Assembly: GCA_902559035.1 (NCBI GenBank)
Contig: CACEGG010000001.1
Coordinates: 124,001-188,000 of the forward strand
From: an uncultured Bacteroidota bacterium
GTDB lineage: Bacteria; Bacteroidota; Bacteroidia; Flavobacteriales; Flavobacteriaceae
DNA length: 64,000 bases
Reading direction: 5' to 3'
Made by a program: the position numbers and the translations under genes. Position 1 is the stretch's first letter, and each line of letters begins with the position of its first letter. Under the pieces are notes generated by a model that searched no databases, had not been told where the DNA came from, and was given only the letters and a program-made list of their open reading frames with translations. This document shows, one piece after another, positions 24,968-33,156 of this stretch.

Positions 24968-25255
24968 GACAATTTTCTTAATAACAGTTTTTCCTAGTTC
25001 TTTATTTAAAAGGTCAACTATTTTTTGTTTTCCAAAACTTAATTCTTGTCTCAACACAGATGAACTAAGATTTACATAAAGGGTATTTTTTTTCAAGACA
25101 ATTTCATTAGTATATGAATTAACATTGTTTCCCATAACCTCTCTCCATAAGTTTTGTACTTTAATATTGTTAAGTCCTGAATTCAATTTATTTGAACTAT
25201 CTATAATATTTCCGATAACGTTTTTTAGGCTTTTAGATTCAAAATTTCTTTTCAT
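24959..25255 (-). CDS. DUF721 (DciA-like) family protein
   Basis: A 98-residue protein of the DUF721 family. Members in other phyla (DciA) help load the replicative helicase. This short form has [20 protein letters not shown] and [20 protein letters not shown] followed by [19 protein letters not shown], the C-terminal KH-like core. Its start overlaps the recF stop by 4 bases, so it is translated with a DNA repair gene. A DciA role is inference. Confidence 0.85.
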   Translation of the reverse strand: MKRNFESKSLKNVIGNIIDSSNKLNSGLNNIKVQNLWREVMGNNVNSYTNEIVLKKNTLYVNLSSSVLRQELSFGKQKIVDLLNKELGKTVIKKIVLR

Positions 25256-26340
25256 AACTTAAAAATTTTGTGAGTTGAATCAATTTCCTTAAGAATTTTA
25301 TTAGTTCTTTCAAAGTCAGTATCTGAAATAAATATTTGACCAAATAATTTGTTATTTACTAATTGAATTAATTGTTTAACTCTTTTATTGTCTAATTTAT
25401 CAAAAATATCATCTAAAAGAAGAATTGGAGAAGAATTACTTTCGGTTTTTAAATAATCAAATTGTGCTAGCTTTAATGCAATTAAAAATGATTTTTGTTG
25501 TCCTTGACTTCCATATTTTTTGATAGGGTAGTCGTTTATTTCCATTATAAGATCATCTTTATGGATACCACAACTTGTATATTGAATTATTCTATCCTTA
25601 TTAATACTGTTCTTTAGTAAATTTTCTAACGATTCATGATCTAATTGACTTTGATAATTGATATTAATCAATTCTTTATTTTGACTTATAGAGTTATAAT
25701 GTTTTTTAAAAACTGGGTAGAAATTTTCAAAAAACTTTTTTCTAGCATCATAAATTGGAATACATAATTGGGACAATTGGTTGTTATAAATTAAAATATT
25801 ATCTAAATCAAATGTATTTGTCCTAGCAAAAAATTTTAATAAAGCATTTCGTTGATTTAAAACTTTATTGTAATCGATAAGATTATTTAAATAAATTTTA
25901 TTGTTTTGAGAGATTATGCTGTCAATAAATTTTCTTCGCAGAGAGCTGCCCTCTTGAATTAAGTCTCGATCAGATGGTGAAATCATTACAAGAGGAATCA
26001 AACCAACATGTTCAGAAAATTTTTTATAAATTTTACCATTTCTTTTTATTGTTTTCTTTTTTCCTCTTTTAAGGCTACAAATAATATTTTCCTGCTGAGT
26101 GTTTTTGCTAAACATACCCTCAATAAACATATAATTTTCATCATGTTTGATAGTTTGAGAACTTATGGAATTAAAATAACTTTTTCCTGCCGATAAATGG
26201 TAAATTGAATCTAAAACATTGGTTTTACCAACTCCATTGTCACCAACAAAACAATTTATATTTTTATCAAGATCGTACACCTTATTCACTATATTTTTAT
26301 AGTTTACAACAGTTATATTTTCTAGATAAAGAGAATTCAT
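25252..26340 (-). CDS. recF: DNA replication and repair protein RecF
   Basis: RecF, an SMC-like ATPase, helps load RecA at gaps and restart replication. The 362-residue protein has Walker A CFVGDNGVGKTNVLDSIYHL near residue 32, the signature YGSQGQQKSFLIALKLAQ near 285, and Walker B SPILLLDDIFDKLD near 310. In many bacteria recF lies with dnaA and dnaN, but here dnaA is 30 kb away. It starts 112 bp from the divergent TPR gene. Confidence 0.95.
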   Translation of the reverse strand: MNSLYLENITVVNYKNIVNKVYDLDKNINCFVGDNGVGKTNVLDSIYHLSAGKSYFNSISSQTIKHDENYMFIEGMFSKNTQQENIICSLKRGKKKTIKRNGKIYKKFSEHVGLIPLVMISPSDRDLIQEGSSLRRKFIDSIISQNNKIYLNNLIDYNKVLNQRNALLKFFARTNTFDLDNILIYNNQLSQLCIPIYDARKKFFENFYPVFKKHYNSISQNKELININYQSQLDHESLENLLKNSINKDRIIQYTSCGIHKDDLIMEINDYPIKKYGSQGQQKSFLIALKLAQFDYLKTESNSSPILLLDDIFDKLDNKRVKQLIQLVNNKLFGQIFISDTDFERTNKILKEIDSTHKIFKL

Positions 26341-26452
26341 AAGATATTTTACGGAAATTATTGTAAAGAATGCAAATTATATAAAAATAATTAGTTTTTA
26401 TCCTTAATTCATTGGAATAAAATTTTATTTTTACGCATTATTATAAATTATT

Positions 26453-27205
26453 ATGGCAACATATAAAAAAAAGGGATTCAAACGAAAAACTAAAGATTTA
26501 GATAAAAATCAAAGTACTACAGCTGAAGTTTTTGATACTCTTGATCAAAGCGCTTCATCTACTGAAAAAATAGTAGCTAAATATCAAAATTATATTGTTG
26601 GATTTGTCATAACTGTTGTTGTAATTGTTTTAGGTTTCTTGGGCTACTCAAGTTTAATTTTAGAACCTAAATCAGATGAAGCAAATAATGAACTTTTTAC
26701 TGCCCAAAATTATTTTAGTCAAGCACTAGTTGATGCAGAAAATAGCGATTCCTTATTTTCACTCTCTCTTAATGGAGGTGAAGGTAAATACGGATTTTTA
26801 GACATCATAGAAAATTATAGTGGTACTAAAGCTTCAAATCTTGCTTATTACAGTGCAGGAATGGCGTACTATAATTTAAATGACTTTGAAAATGCAATCG
26901 AGCATTTAAAGAACTTTGATAGTGATGATGAAATTTTATCCGCATTAGCTTTGGGTGGAATTGCCGATTCATTTGCTGAGCTAAATCAGCTCGAAGAAGC
27001 TCTTGATTATTACGAATCTGCTTTTAATGTTTCTGAAAATAATTTTACTGCACCAAAATTTCTTTTGAAAGCAGCAAATATATCCTCAATACTAGAAAAA
27101 AATACCTTAGCTACTAAGTATTACTCCAAAATTAAAGAAGACTATCCTAAATCTTCAGAATCATTTTTAATTGATGTTCAAATTCAAAAAAACTCATTAA
27201 AATAA
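26453..27205 (+). CDS. TPR-containing membrane protein
   Basis: A 250-residue protein with a basic, Lys-rich cytoplasmic N-terminus, one membrane helix at about residues 47-68 (YIVGFVITVVVIVLGFLGYS) and a periplasmic TPR region (LAYYSAGMAYYNLNDFENAI, LNQLEEALDYYESAFN). The layout resembles YfgM/BamD-like tetratricopeptide proteins, which act as chaperone partners at the inner membrane. The function is not established. A near-consensus -7 (TATTTTTA) lies upstream, and ribH follows after 6 bp. Confidence 0.75.
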   Translation: MATYKKKGFKRKTKDLDKNQSTTAEVFDTLDQSASSTEKIVAKYQNYIVGFVITVVVIVLGFLGYSSLILEPKSDEANNELFTAQNYFSQALVDAENSDSLFSLSLNGGEGKYGFLDIIENYSGTKASNLAYYSAGMAYYNLNDFENAIEHLKNFDSDDEILSALALGGIADSFAELNQLEEALDYYESAFNVSENNFTAPKFLLKAANISSILEKNTLATKYYSKIKEDYPKSSESFLIDVQIQKNSLK

Positions 27206-27211
27206 AATTTA

Positions 27212-27685
27212 ATGTCTAGCTCTAATAATAATCTCAAAAATTTAGATCTAGAAAAGATACCATCTGCAAAAAATCTTAGATTTGGAATTGTTGTTTCAAA
27301 ATGGAACAGTAAAATAACTACTAACTTATTAAACGGTTGTTTAGAATTACTTTACAATAAAGGAGTTAACAAAGATGATATTGATATATTACATGTTCCT
27401 GGAAGTTTTGAATTGATTTATGGGTGCAAAACATTACAAAATAAAAACTACGATTCTGTTATAGCTATAGGTAGTGTCATTAGAGGAGAGACTAAGCATT
27501 TTGATTTTATTTGTAATGCTACATCAAATGGAATTAAAGATCTAAATTTATTAGATAAATGCCCTGTTATTTTTTGTGTGTTAACTGACGATAACATTCA
27601 GCAATCTATTGATAGGAGTGGAGGTAAATACGGAAATAAAGGAACTGAAGCAGCTATTGCAGCTATCGAAATGGCACTTATTTAA
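27212..27685 (+). CDS. ribH: 6,7-dimethyl-8-ribityllumazine synthase
   Basis: RibH condenses the ribityl-diaminouracil with dihydroxybutanone phosphate, the penultimate step to riboflavin. The 157-residue protein shows RFGIVVSKWNSKITTNLLNG, ILHVPGSFELIYGCKTL, VIAIGSVIRGETKHFDFICN (catalytic His region) and CPVIFCVLTDDNIQQSIDRS. It follows the TPR gene by 6 bp and overlaps crtZ tail to tail by 8 bases. ribD is about 30 kb away. Confidence 0.97.
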   Translation: MSSSNNNLKNLDLEKIPSAKNLRFGIVVSKWNSKITTNLLNGCLELLYNKGVNKDDIDILHVPGSFELIYGCKTLQNKNYDSVIAIGSVIRGETKHFDFICNATSNGIKDLNLLDKCPVIFCVLTDDNIQQSIDRSGGKYGNKGTEAAIAAIEMALI

Positions 27686-28124
27686 AATATTTTCTTGGAA
27701 CAATAAGCATTCCAAAACATTCACCATCTTTTTTTCCTAAATGTTTGTGGTGAATTTTATGAGCTCTTCTAACGCCTCTGGCGTATTTATTGTCAATATT
27801 TCTAAAAATTTTAAATCTTTGATGAATAAAAATATCGTGAACTATGAAATAAGCTAAACCATACATAAAAATACCTATAGCAATTGGTAGACCAAGCCAA
27901 AAACCATATTCACCCCAAAGAACAGTAAAAAATATACTTATAGCTGCGTATTGCAGAAAAAACATATCATTTCTTTCAAACCAAGAATCATGATCTTTTT
28001 TGTGGTGATCTTTGTGTAGGAACCATAAGAATCCATGCATAATATATTTATGTGAAAACCATGCAACAAATTCCATAAAACAAAAAGTTGCTAAAACAGT
28101 AAAAATCCAAATAGCTGTGTACAT
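27678..28124 (-). CDS. crtZ: Beta-carotene hydroxylase
   Basis: CrtZ is a membrane di-iron hydroxylase that converts beta-carotene to zeaxanthin. The 148-residue protein has several helices and the full set of histidine boxes: HKYIMHG, HKDHHKKDH, HDIFIHQR and RRAHKIHHKH. It directly follows crtB with no intergenic base. Together with crtB and crtI this implies a carotenoid pathway ending in a hydroxylated product. Ligands match the bacterial CrtZ family and not the longer plant form. Confidence 0.93.
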   Translation of the reverse strand: MYTAIWIFTVLATFCFMEFVAWFSHKYIMHGFLWFLHKDHHKKDHDSWFERNDMFFLQYAAISIFFTVLWGEYGFWLGLPIAIGIFMYGLAYFIVHDIFIHQRFKIFRNIDNKYARGVRRAHKIHHKHLGKKDGECFGMLIVPRKYFK

Positions 28125-28964
28125 TTATAAAATATTAAGTCTGTATCGAACATATGATCTGGCCAAAACATTAACTTTTTGATAGTTTGGAACCCTTATT
28201 CTCGATGATTTTATTTTTAATGGATGTGTTTTTCTTAATTTATTTAATAATTTTAAATAGTATTTGTAGGCAGTATAAACCCCAAATCTAGCAGATGAAG
28301 GAAGTTTAAAAATACCTTTTAATGCATGTCTAAAATCTTTATCAATTTCATCTAAAATGATTTTTTTGGATGGTTCGTCAAATTCATCTATGTTAAGATT
28401 TGGAAAATAGCTCCTATTTAAACCGTCATGATCAGCTTTGAGGTCTCTTAAAAAATTAACTTTTTGAAAAGCTGAACCTAAGGACATAGCATACGGCTTT
28501 AAGTCATTGTACTGATTTTTATTTCCTTTAACAAATACTTTCAAGCACATCAATCCAACTACATCAGCTGAACCATAAACATATTGATCAAATTCTTTTT
28601 TAGTTAGATATTTTTTTTTATCTAAGTCTAACTTCATGCTATTTAAAAAACTGTCAACTAACTCATAATCAATTTGATAACTATTTATTGTTTTTTGAAA
28701 AGAATTTAAAATAGGATTAAGGCTTATTTTGTCTACAATGGATTTTTTTAAATCTTTTTCAAAAAGATCTAATAGCTCTTTTTTGTCGTAATTATGAAAG
28801 CTATCTACAATTTCGTCAGCAAATCTTACAAAACCATATATATTGTAAATATCTTGTCTGATTGAGCTATCTAACATTTTTGTTGCAAGAGTGAATGATG
28901 TACTGTAAGATTCAGTAACAATCCTAGAACAACTTTCAGATACTTGGTCAAATAATTTCTTCAT
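28125..28964 (-). CDS. crtB: Phytoene synthase
   Basis: CrtB couples two geranylgeranyl diphosphates to phytoene. The protein has 279 residues from the ATG at 28964; the track start (28973) is a TTG. The squalene/phytoene-synthase Asp motifs are YGFVRFADEIVDSF (residues ~45) and KVNFLRDLKADHDGLNRS (~155), both binding Mg-diphosphate. ESYSTSFTLATKMLD is the family N-terminal motif. The start overlaps the crtI stop by 17 bases, so the genes are coupled. Confidence 0.95.
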   Translation of the reverse strand: MKKLFDQVSESCSRIVTESYSTSFTLATKMLDSSIRQDIYNIYGFVRFADEIVDSFHNYDKKELLDLFEKDLKKSIVDKISLNPILNSFQKTINSYQIDYELVDSFLNSMKLDLDKKKYLTKKEFDQYVYGSADVVGLMCLKVFVKGNKNQYNDLKPYAMSLGSAFQKVNFLRDLKADHDGLNRSYFPNLNIDEFDEPSKKIILDEIDKDFRHALKGIFKLPSSARFGVYTAYKYYLKLLNKLRKTHPLKIKSSRIRVPNYQKVNVLARSYVRYRLNIL

Positions 28965-30420
28965 TACTAACAATTAAGTCACTAACAAGCTTTCCAGAAA
29001 CTATTGCTGGTGGAACTCCAGGTCCTGGAACAGTCAGCTGACCACTAAAATACAAATTTTTAAGTTTTTTACTTTTAATTTTTGGTCTTAAAAAAGCAGT
29101 TTGTAAAAGTGTATTAGCCAATCCATAAGCATTCCCACCATATGAATTGTAATCTTTTTTGAAATCATTTACACAATAGCTCGATTTAAAAATGATATTT
29201 TTTTTAAGGGTTTGACCAGTCAAACTCTCTAATCTTTTAATAATAATTTCAAAATACTTTTCTCTTATATCATTGTTGTCATCTAAATTTGTTGCAATTG
29301 GAATTAAAAAAAATGCATTTTCACAGCCCTTTGGTGCTGTTTTTGGATTGGTAACTGAGGTAAAATTAGCATAAAATAGGGGGTCTTTTGGCCAATTTGA
29401 AATATCGTAAATATCCTTTGAGTGATTGTCAATATCAGTATCAAAAAATAGATTGTGGTGAGATACGTTTTTGAGTTTTTTATCAAAACCTACATAAAAT
29501 AATAAAGATGATGGTGCCCATGTTCTCTTAGACCAATATTTTTTTGAATATTGACGAAATTTATTGCTAAAAAGAGTTTCTGTGTGAGCGTAATCTGCTC
29601 CAGAAACTACTATGTCACTTTTTATTTTTTTATTATTTATTGTAATGGAATCAACTTTCTTCTCTACAATATTTATTGACTTTACCTCATGGTCAACATA
29701 GTATTTAACTCCTAGTGATTTGCCAAGTTCTACCATTGCTAAAACAACATCATAAAAACCATTTGTTGGTTGCCATGTTCCTAAACCATAGTCAGCATGG
29801 TTCATAAAACTATAAAAAGCTGGAGTATTTGAAGATTTAGCACCAAGAAATAAAACTGGAAACTCAAGAAGTAATCTGAGTTTTTTGTTTTTAAATCTTT
29901 TTCTTACCTCTTTTCTTATATTACTTAGAAATGAACCTGCTTTTAATACTGTTTTTTTTGTTATTAACTCAAGGGGGCTTAATCCGGGCATTTTGTATAA
30001 AAGATCAGTTACTGCTATTGCATAATTGTCTTTTGCAATTGCCATGAATTTTTCTAACGCAATAGAGCTACCTTTTTCGTGTTTTTCAAAAACTTTTTTG
30101 ATCTTTTCTAAAGAATCTTCTATTTCTATAAAATCATTTTTACCAAAAAACACTTTGTATGCTGGATTCAATTTTTTTAAGGTATAGTAATCAGATGTTT
30201 TTTTTCCAAAATCATTGAAAAACTTATCAAATACATCAGGCATCCAGTACCAGCTCGGACCCATATCAAAAGTAAATCCTTCTTTTTTAAATTGTCTTGC
30301 TCTTCCACCTAAGGAATTATTTTTTTCAAAAACGGAAACTTCATAACCTTGTTTTGCTAAGTAACAGGCTGAAACTAGAGAAGAAAACCCTGAACCGATA
30401 ATTGAAATTTTTTTACTCAT
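28948..30420 (-). CDS. crtI: Phytoene desaturase (CrtI type)
   Basis: CrtI oxidises phytoene to lycopene with FAD. From the ATG at 30420 the protein has 490 residues. The N-terminal dinucleotide motif is IIGSGFSSLVSACYLAKQGY followed by EKNNSLGGRARQF, and the C-terminal signature is YFSGQLTVPGPGVPPAIVSG. The longer track ORF begins inside a tRNA gene and is not the start. The ATG lies only 15 bases past the 3' end of tRNA-Leu, so crtI is probably transcribed from the tRNA promoter and freed by tRNA processing. Confidence 0.95.
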   Translation of the reverse strand: MSKKISIIGSGFSSLVSACYLAKQGYEVSVFEKNNSLGGRARQFKKEGFTFDMGPSWYWMPDVFDKFFNDFGKKTSDYYTLKKLNPAYKVFFGKNDFIEIEDSLEKIKKVFEKHEKGSSIALEKFMAIAKDNYAIAVTDLLYKMPGLSPLELITKKTVLKAGSFLSNIRKEVRKRFKNKKLRLLLEFPVLFLGAKSSNTPAFYSFMNHADYGLGTWQPTNGFYDVVLAMVELGKSLGVKYYVDHEVKSINIVEKKVDSITINNKKIKSDIVVSGADYAHTETLFSNKFRQYSKKYWSKRTWAPSSLLFYVGFDKKLKNVSHHNLFFDTDIDNHSKDIYDISNWPKDPLFYANFTSVTNPKTAPKGCENAFFLIPIATNLDDNNDIREKYFEIIIKRLESLTGQTLKKNIIFKSSYCVNDFKKDYNSYGGNAYGLANTLLQTAFLRPKIKSKKLKNLYFSGQLTVPGPGVPPAIVSGKLVSDLIVSNEEII

Positions 30421-30435
30421 TAAATTTAATGTTTG

Positions 30436-30520
30436 TGCGCACGAGAGGACTTGAACCTCCACGGGATTAACTCCCACTAGGCCCTCAACCTAGCGCGTCT
30501 ACCAATTCCGCCACGTGCGC
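30436..30520 (-). tRNA. tRNA-Leu (anticodon GAG)
   Basis: An 85-base class II tRNA. The acceptor stem GCGCACG pairs with CGTGCGC, the anticodon stem CTAGG/CCTAG closes the loop TTGAGGG (anticodon GAG), there is a long variable arm (TGGGAGTTAATCCCG), and the discriminator is A with no encoded CCA. It follows two tRNA-Lys genes and precedes crtI by 15 bases. Confidence 0.95.
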
Positions 30521-30533
30521 AAAAATTGAGATG

Positions 30534-30606
30534 TGACCTGGCTGGGGCTCGAACCCAGGACCCTCTCCTTAAAAGGGAGATGCTCTACCAGCTGAGCTAC
30601 CAGGTC
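30534..30606 (-). tRNA. tRNA-Lys (anticodon UUU), copy 2
   Basis: A 73-base cloverleaf with acceptor stem GACCTGG/CCAGGTC, anticodon loop CTTTTAA (UUU), T arm CTGGG..CCCAG and discriminator A. It differs from the other copy at three positions, two of which form a compensated C-G versus T-A acceptor pair. It lies 13 bases before tRNA-Leu. Confidence 0.96.
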
Positions 30607-30611
30607 TAATG

Positions 30612-30684
30612 TGACTTGGCTGGGGTTCGAACCCAGGACCCTCTCCTTAAAAGGGAGATGCTCTACCAGCTGAGCTACCAAGTC
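30612..30684 (-). tRNA. tRNA-Lys (anticodon UUU), copy 1
   Basis: A 73-base cloverleaf with acceptor stem GACTTGG/CCAAGTC and the same D, anticodon and variable arms as the neighbouring copy, 5 bases away. First gene after the promoter at 30702-30733. The two copies form a 78-bp tandem duplication. Confidence 0.96.
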
Positions 30685-30701
30685 TTAATTATTAGAGGCT
30701 G

Positions 30702-30733
30702 CAAATATAGGTTCAATAAATTTATTAATCAAA
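30702..30733 (-). promoter_or_regulatory. Promoter of tRNA-Lys-Lys-Leu and likely of crtIBZ
   Basis: On the minus strand, TTTG (30733-30730), a 20-base spacer and TATATTTG (30709-30702, exact TAnnTTTG). It ends 17 bases before the first tRNA-Lys. I found no other consensus promoter in the 15 bases between tRNA-Leu and crtI, so it likely serves the carotenoid genes as well. Confidence 0.75.
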
Positions 30734-30745
30734 GAGAATTTCTTA

Positions 30746-30753
30746 TAAATTTG
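30746..30753 (+). promoter_or_regulatory. -7 box (TAAATTTG) for aroK
   Basis: An exact TAnnTTTG match 35 bases before the aroK ATG. A degenerate TTTA is found 21 bases upstream (30721-30724). It is divergent from, and close to, the tRNA promoter. Confidence 0.5.
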
Positions 30754-30788
30754 TGAAAACTGATGGTTCAATTTAATCAGAAAGAAAA

Positions 30789-31316
30789 ATGATTAATTCG
30801 CATGTTATAGTTCTGGGTTACATGGGTTGTGGAAAATCTACAATTGCAAGAAAATTAAGTTCAATAATTGATATACCTTTTATTGATCTTGATAAATATA
30901 TTGAGACAAAATATAACATGACTATTCCTGAAATTTTTGATTCTGAAGGAGAAATTAAATTTAGAGAAATTGAAAAAGAAACTTTAGAAAAATTGTTAAT
31001 GCAAAAAGATAAGATTATTATTTCAATCGGGGGAGGAACTCCCTGCTATTTTGAAAACATGCAATACATATTAAATTCATCATCCAATGTTTTTTTTATA
31101 AATGCGACTGTTAGTACTCTAGCGAACCGTTTGTTTTATGAGAAGGATTCTCGTCCACTCATAAAATCAATAAATGATATTAATAAATTAAAGGAATTCA
31201 TTTCAAAACATCTTTTTGAAAGAATTGTTTATTATAGAAAGTCAAATCACATTATTGATGGAAACGATAATGACGTTGAAAATATATGTAATCAAATATT
31301 AAAAAAACTTATTTGA
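30789..31316 (+). CDS. aroK: Shikimate kinase
   Basis: AroK phosphorylates shikimate on the way to chorismate. The 175-residue P-loop kinase has HVIVLGYMGCGKSTIARKL (Walker A), FIDLDKYIETKY with the conserved Asp, FREIEKETLEKLL with the substrate-binding Arg, IISIGGGTPCYF and EKDSRPLI in the lid. It starts alone and ends in an 8-base overlap with the convergent PRTase gene. Confidence 0.95.
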   Translation: MINSHVIVLGYMGCGKSTIARKLSSIIDIPFIDLDKYIETKYNMTIPEIFDSEGEIKFREIEKETLEKLLMQKDKIIISIGGGTPCYFENMQYILNSSSNVFFINATVSTLANRLFYEKDSRPLIKSINDINKLKEFISKHLFERIVYYRKSNHIIDGNDNDVENICNQILKKLI

Positions 31317-31803
31317 TCAAAGCATGAATATTGTTTTTCTCAAAAATTAATTCAATATGATCGGCTATTGATGTAGAAATTGATATCCCTTTGTAATCTA
31401 CTTTTATCGGAAATTTTTTATGATTTCTATCAATCAAAACCACTGTTTTGAAACTATTTAACTCAACATCTAACAAACTTTTTGTACAATAAATCAGAGT
31501 TTTACCAGTGTTTAATACATCATCAATTAAAACTATAGATTTATTTTTTAAATATTCCTTTTCACATTCAAAAACAATATTTTTTAGTGGATATTTTTTA
31601 TTGATTTTAACAAAAAATAGTTCTGTTTTAATTTCAGTAATAGCTTTTAATTCTTCAAATATAATTTTTGATAAATTATATCCGTTCTGGTGAATGCCAA
31701 TTAAAATTATTTCAGGTGAATTTAAATTGCTTTCTAGAATTTGATAAGCTAATCTTCTGACAATTTTGTTTATTTTATTCTGATTTAAAATTATATTTTT
31801 CAA
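31309..31803 (-). CDS. Phosphoribosyltransferase (PyrR-like)
   Basis: A 164-residue type I PRTase. The PRPP-binding motif is KSIVLIDDVLNTGKTLIYC, and the substrate-side segments LIGIHQNGYNLSKIIFEEL and VDYKGISISTSIADHIEL follow the PyrR layout. PyrR is both a uracil PRTase and a pyr-mRNA regulator; no pyr genes adjoin this one, so only the enzyme-type fold is supported. The S4 gene lies upstream, 23 bp away. Confidence 0.8.
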   Translation of the reverse strand: MKNIILNQNKINKIVRRLAYQILESNLNSPEIILIGIHQNGYNLSKIIFEELKAITEIKTELFFVKINKKYPLKNIVFECEKEYLKNKSIVLIDDVLNTGKTLIYCTKSLLDVELNSFKTVVLIDRNHKKFPIKVDYKGISISTSIADHIELIFEKNNIHALIK

Positions 31804-31826
31804 AACAATATTTTTATTAAAGATAA

Positions 31827-32186
31827 TTATTCATTTAGAAAGTCGTTTATATCCCTTCTTTCTTTTTTACTAGGTTTCCCTTTGAATTTGAAATTGTTTT
31901 TGATCTTTAATAGTGTTTCCTTCTTTTCTTTTTCAGAAATAGGGGTAATATCTTTTAAGTATAAATCTAAAATTTTTGCACCAACTCTTGATGTGGGAAG
32001 ATCTAAAATTTCATATTTATTTAGAATTTGATTTTTTTTAACTGTAAAAACACTACCAATAAACACTTCGTATGATGGCTTAATTGATTTATCATTCAAT
32101 TTAACATGTCCTTTTTTACAGCTGTTACTAGCAATTGTTCTTGATTTAAAAATTCTAGAATACCATAAAAATAGGTCAATCCTCAT
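31827..32186 (-). CDS. S4-domain RNA-binding protein (HslR-like)
   Basis: A 119-residue basic protein with an N-terminal S4 RNA-binding fold: MRIDLFLWYSRIFKSRTIAS, CKKGHVKLNDKSIKPSYEV, and GSVFTVKKN. The highly charged C-terminal tail (KKERRDINDFLNE) is typical of HslR/Hsp15, which binds 50S subunits carrying a nascent chain. No heat-shock context is visible. The gene sits between the divergent FKBP lipoprotein and the PRTase. Confidence 0.85.
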   Translation of the reverse strand: MRIDLFLWYSRIFKSRTIASNSCKKGHVKLNDKSIKPSYEVFIGSVFTVKKNQILNKYEILDLPTSRVGAKILDLYLKDITPISEKEKKETLLKIKNNFKFKGKPSKKERRDINDFLNE

Positions 32187-32256
32187 TTTACAAAATTAAT
32201 ATTTAAAGTATAGTAGAAATATAAGAAAATTGTATCTTGCGGCATATTTATTTTTA

Positions 32257-33156
32257 ATGAATAATATAATAAGAAGCTCGGCATATATTTTTTTCTTTAT
32301 CATTTTATTTTACTCTTGTTCCGGAAGTGGTGATGATGATACAGATATTGTTCCAGCCGAACCGTTAATGGATCAGTACACTAAGGAAAATGATTCTATT
32401 GTAGAGTTTATGAAAACTCATTTTTATAATTATGAAGATTTTAACTCTTTGTCATCTAATTCATCAGTTGAACTAAGTATTGATACTATTGCAGGCGATA
32501 ATCTTGATAAAACACCTATTTTTGACCAAGTATCCACTTTAACTATAAATCTAATTGATGAAAATGATGAATTAGTTCCTCACAATATGTACTATGTCAT
32601 TAACCGCGAAGGAAGTGGAGCAAATCCATCTGTTGCTGACTCTGTTTTTGTTTCATACAAAGGCTTAACGCTTGGCAATACAAGTTTTGATAACAGAAAA
32701 AATCCTATTTGGCTTGATAATACATCTACAGTAAGAGGATTCGGCGAGTTTAGTTCATTGTTAAAAAGAGGGGACATTTCTACCAACACTAATGGAACAT
32801 ATGAGTTTAATAATTTTGGTATTGGTTTTGTAATTATGCCTTCTGCACTGGGTTACTACGAAAATGGAACTTTATCTTTATCGGCTTATTCTCCCTTAAT
32901 ATTTCAGATAAATCTTCACACATTAAATATAACAGACCATGACTCTGATGGTATTAATACTATTGATGAGGATTTAGATGGTGATCATATTTTTATTAAT
33001 GATGATACTGATTCAGATAATATACCAAATTATAGAGATAGAGATGATGACGGAGATGGAATTTTAACAAAAGACGAATATGACGTTGATGGTGATGGTG
33101 TTCCTGATGATTCAGACGGAGATGGAATCCCTGACTATCTTGATAATGACGAGTAA
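32257..33156 (+). CDS. FKBP-like lipoprotein with TSP3 calcium-binding repeats
   Basis: A surface or periplasmic lipoprotein of about 299 residues. After a signal peptide the lipobox is LFYSC, with the Ser-Gly-Asp-rich linker SGSGDDDTD after the Cys, resembling the export signals of surface lipoproteins. Residues ~100-225 form a FKBP-like domain (SVADSVFVSYKGLTLG, GFGEFSSLLKRGD, FGIGFVIMPSALGYYENG). The end carries DxDxDGxxD thrombospondin-type-3 repeats (DHDSDGINTIDEDLDGD, DRDDDGDGILTKDEYDVDGD) that bind calcium. I use the ATG at 32257; the track start is TTG. Isomerase activity is unproven. Confidence 0.82.
   Translation: MNNIIRSSAYIFFFIILFYSCSGSGDDDTDIVPAEPLMDQYTKENDSIVEFMKTHFYNYEDFNSLSSNSSVELSIDTIAGDNLDKTPIFDQVSTLTINLIDENDELVPHNMYYVINREGSGANPSVADSVFVSYKGLTLGNTSFDNRKNPIWLDNTSTVRGFGEFSSLLKRGDISTNTNGTYEFNNFGIGFVIMPSALGYYENGTLSLSAYSPLIFQINLHTLNITDHDSDGINTIDEDLDGDHIFINDDTDSDNIPNYRDRDDDGDGILTKDEYDVDGDGVPDDSDGDGIPDYLDNDE

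Larger units (their letters stand above)
30534..30684 (-). repeat. Tandem duplication of tRNA-Lys (78-bp unit)
   Basis: The two tRNA-Lys genes, plus shared flank TGTGAC, repeat with a 78-bp period. 70 of the 73 tRNA positions are identical. The differences are one compensated acceptor pair and one T-arm base. Confidence 0.9.

Noticed and set aside
24813-25079. 88-residue ORF in an alternative frame over the ndk end
   Set aside because: It overlaps two well-supported genes and has no recognisable domain.
30421-30477. Upstream extension of crtI
   Set aside because: It is inside tRNA-Leu and its flank; the FAD-binding motif begins just after the ATG at 30420.
30499-30681. A 60-residue ORF with a duplicated segment (VAQLVEHLPFKERVLG)
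   Set aside because: It is the translation of the two tRNA-Lys genes and part of tRNA-Leu. This peptide pattern is a known artefact of tRNA sequence.
32935-33156. Apparent DNA tandem repeat rich in GATGATGG
   Set aside because: It reflects Asp-rich TSP3 repeats at the protein level and is not an independent DNA repeat.
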